From Verrucomicrobiota bacterium (lineage in GTDB: Bacteria > Verrucomicrobiota > Verrucomicrobiia > Limisphaerales > J093), in the NCBI GenBank assembly GCA_029556615.1, contig JAKQDD010000047.1, positions 1 through 47,324 on the forward strand: a DNA stretch of 47,324 nucleotides. Direction: 5' to 3'. The notes beneath the pieces are model-generated. The model did not search any database. It saw only the letters and a program-made list of their open reading frames with translations, and was not told the DNA's origin. Of this stretch, positions 45,700 to 47,324 are shown one piece after another (position 1 is the first letter of the stretch; each line of letters starts with the position of its first letter). The translations under genes were made by a program, and so were the position numbers.

Positions 45700-47324
45700 C
45701 TACTGGTTGAACGCCTTGTGGTTCATGAACTCCCAGATGCGCCCCATCCAGGTGTAGCTGCCGGTTCCGGGGGCGGCCTTCTTCTGAAAGCAGTGCTCGC
45801 GTGTGGCCAGCGTATGCAGATCGGACTGGATGCCCATGCGGCGGAGCTGTTCCCAGCACTTCACCGAATTCATCGCCGCCCAGGGATCCGCGTCGCCGTG
45901 GAGGAACAGGATCGGGCACGTCGCGAGGTCGAACGAGAACTCGGGGACGAGCCGCGCGTCGTCCTCGTTGCCGCCCTGGGCGTTGGGCTTATCCGCGCCG
46001 TCCGTGAGCGCGTACGCGGGATAGATCGCGACCGCCCACTGCACGCTGCAGGAGAGCTTGTCGAGATCGTCGATCGGCCAATAGGAACGGCGTTTTGAGC
46101 TGGTCGCGCCCATGAGCGTCAGGTGCCCGCCGGCCGAGGAGCCCATGATGCCGATGCGGTCGGGATCAAGCCCCTTGGCCGCAGCCCGGCCGCGGACGAT
46201 CCGCACGGCGCGTTGCAGGTCCTGCCACGCGGTCGTGTGCTTGGCCAGTCCGCCCAGCGGACGCGGCGTGCGGTATTTGAGCGTCACGACCGTCATGCCC
46301 TTCTCGTTCAGGTAACGCCGCGTCGGCGCGACTTCGAAGCCATCCGGGCTGTTGCCGCTGTAGCCGCCGCCGGAGTAGATGATCTGGATCGCCTTTGTCT
46401 TGCGCTCCTTCGGCATGTGCCACTCGAGATAAGGCAGGCACTGATTCGTCTGCGCGTCTGGCATCCGGCCTTCCGGCCAGAGCGGCTCCTTGAGGGTTTC
46501 GCCGCGCGCGTCGTCGTTCGGATAGCGGGCCATCAGATCCTCTTCCGCGCCGAGACGCCCGTCGAAATTCATCTGGCGGAGGTACTCGGCGATGCGGTCG
46601 AACCAATGGTCGTAGGCGGTGCCGTCCTCGCCTTGGTTCGCGTTGCCCATGAAGCCGTGGGGACGATCCGCGAAGAGGTGGAGCTCGGCCGGGATCTTCA
46701 TCCTGCGGAGCTGGCGGTAGATCTGCGTGGAACCGTTCGGTGAATAGGCGTCCGTCCCGCCGTGGAAGAGCGCCATGGAACACGTCTTCGCGTCGAACTG
46801 GAACACGTCCGAGAGCCGAACGTCGATCGCGTCGCCCTCGCGCGTATTGGGGGCGGTGAGTCCGTCCGTGAGCGCGTAGGCGGTGTAGATCGGCACTGCC
46901 CAGTTGACGTGGCACGGAAGCCCGTCGAGCGCGTCGACCGGCCCGTACGCCGGCGTGAGCGCGCTCGTCGCGAGCAGGACCGTCAGGTGCGAGCCCGCCG
47001 AAAACCCGAACGCGCCGATCTTCTCCGGGGCGAAACCGCGCTTCTGCGCCTCGCTACGGACGAGGCGGACGGCGCGCTGCCCGTCCTGCCATGCGCTCCG
47101 GTAGATCGGTAACCCTTGCGGACGCGGCGTGCGGTAGGTGAGGCTCACGCAGACAAATCCGAGATCCGTGAACTTCTTGGCCACCCAGTCAATCCACACC
47201 CCGTCGCAGCAACTCTGATATCCGCCACCGGAAATGAGCAGCATGCAGGCGCCGTTCTTTGCCGCCGGCGCCTCGTACCAGTCGAGATACGGCATCACGT
47301 GTTCCGCCGCCTTGAATCCCGGAG
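45700..47324 (-). CDS. tandem-duplicated alpha/beta hydrolase (5' end outside the window)
   Basis: At least 540 residues, open to the right edge, so the N-terminus is missing. It consists of two homologous halves. The first has LLISGGGYQSC, GAFGFSAGSHLTVLLA, HGGTDAYSP and DRPHGFMG. The second has IIYSGGGYSGN, GIMGSSAGGHLTLMGA, HGDADPWAA and TREHCFQ. Each half therefore keeps an oxyanion GGG, a nucleophile elbow, an Asp and a His, as in acetylxylan-esterase/BD-FAE-type carbohydrate esterases. The reading frame continues upstream of the first ATG (47298) with GFKAAEHV, which parallels the linker before the second half. A role in deacylating polysaccharide is inferred. Confidence 0.88.
   Translation of the reverse strand, partial: PGFKAAEHVMPYLDWYEAPAAKNGACMLLISGGGYQSCCDGVWIDWVAKKFTDLGFVCVSLTYRTPRPQGLPIYRSAWQDGQRAVRLVRSEAQKRGFAPEKIGAFGFSAGSHLTVLLATSALTPAYGPVDALDGLPCHVNWAVPIYTAYALTDGLTAPNTREGDAIDVRLSDVFQFDAKTCSMALFHGGTDAYSPNGSTQIYRQLRRMKIPAELHLFADRPHGFMGNANQGEDGTAYDHWFDRIAEYLRQMNFDGRLGAEEDLMARYPNDDARGETLKEPLWPEGRMPDAQTNQCLPYLEWHMPKERKTKAIQIIYSGGGYSGNSPDGFEVAPTRRYLNEKGMTVVTLKYRTPRPLGGLAKHTTAWQDLQRAVRIVRGRAAAKGLDPDRIGIMGSSAGGHLTLMGATSSKRRSYWPIDDLDKLSCSVQWAVAIYPAYALTDGADKPNAQGGNEDDARLVPEFSFDLATCPILFLHGDADPWAAMNSVKCWEQLRRMGIQSDLHTLATREHCFQKKAAPGTGSYTWMGRIWEFMNHKAFNQ

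Overview
This 47 kb, high-GC window looks like a chromosomal segment of a Verrucomicrobiota bacterium, probably near Limisphaerales/Pedosphaeraceae. That placement is inferred from type II-secretion-like pilins ending in an H-X9-DG motif, Tat-exported Gfo/Idh/MocA and sugar-isomerase-like proteins, a DUF2961/GH172 protein, an MqnD-family menaquinone protein and a multi-CXXCH cytochrome. I see no tRNA, rRNA, CRISPR array, phage gene or intact transposase.

Layout. 1-137 holds a 16-bp minisatellite. Next come hrpA with a small membrane-protein gene (minus), mqnD, a Gfo/Idh oxidoreductase, a pilin-like gene and a pentaheme cytochrome (minus), then iscX-ridA. 11.4-16.7 kb is a set of exported carbohydrate or lipid enzymes: aldo/keto reductase, glycerophosphodiesterase, sugar isomerase and GH172. 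16.7-19 kb holds a second pilin and an ORF-less group II intron broken by a repeat element. 19-25 kb has a second Gfo/Idh gene and the overlapping minus-strand operon thiG-hldA-gmhB-kdsB-pyrG, which makes LPS core heptose and CMP-KDO plus the CTP that KdsB consumes. 25-30.5 kb has pyrR-pyrB, a GT2 glycosyltransferase, a class V aminotransferase and a secreted S1-type protease. 30.5-37.3 kb has rpoN-diacylglycerol kinase (minus), an M50 protease and tyrS-aroB-unknown (minus). 37.4-40.7 kb is clpP-clpX-dus. The rest holds a thioesterase, a Tat-exported FucI-like protein, a PQQ-propeller/GT4 pair and a tandem-duplicated alpha/beta hydrolase that runs off the right edge.

Most unusual content. There is an interspersed repeat family whose intact copies are 181-182 bp and are bounded by the rare tetranucleotide CTAG. 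I count six intact copies (5543, 8441, 11289, 18104, 29205, 38084) and at least six partial, mosaic or deleted ones. Each intact copy is two tandem stem-loop modules. Five of the six sit exactly at the end of a gene, so that the TAG inside the CTAG boundary is that gene's stop codon (mqnD, the cytochrome, the aldo/keto reductase, the aminotransferase, clpP). The sixth lies inside the group II intron. A second, unrelated 38-bp repeat also begins with CTAG and supplies the stop of pyrB. This looks like an insertion system that uses NNC-TAG stop codons as harmless target sites. No mobilising enzyme is visible here, so the mechanism is inferred.
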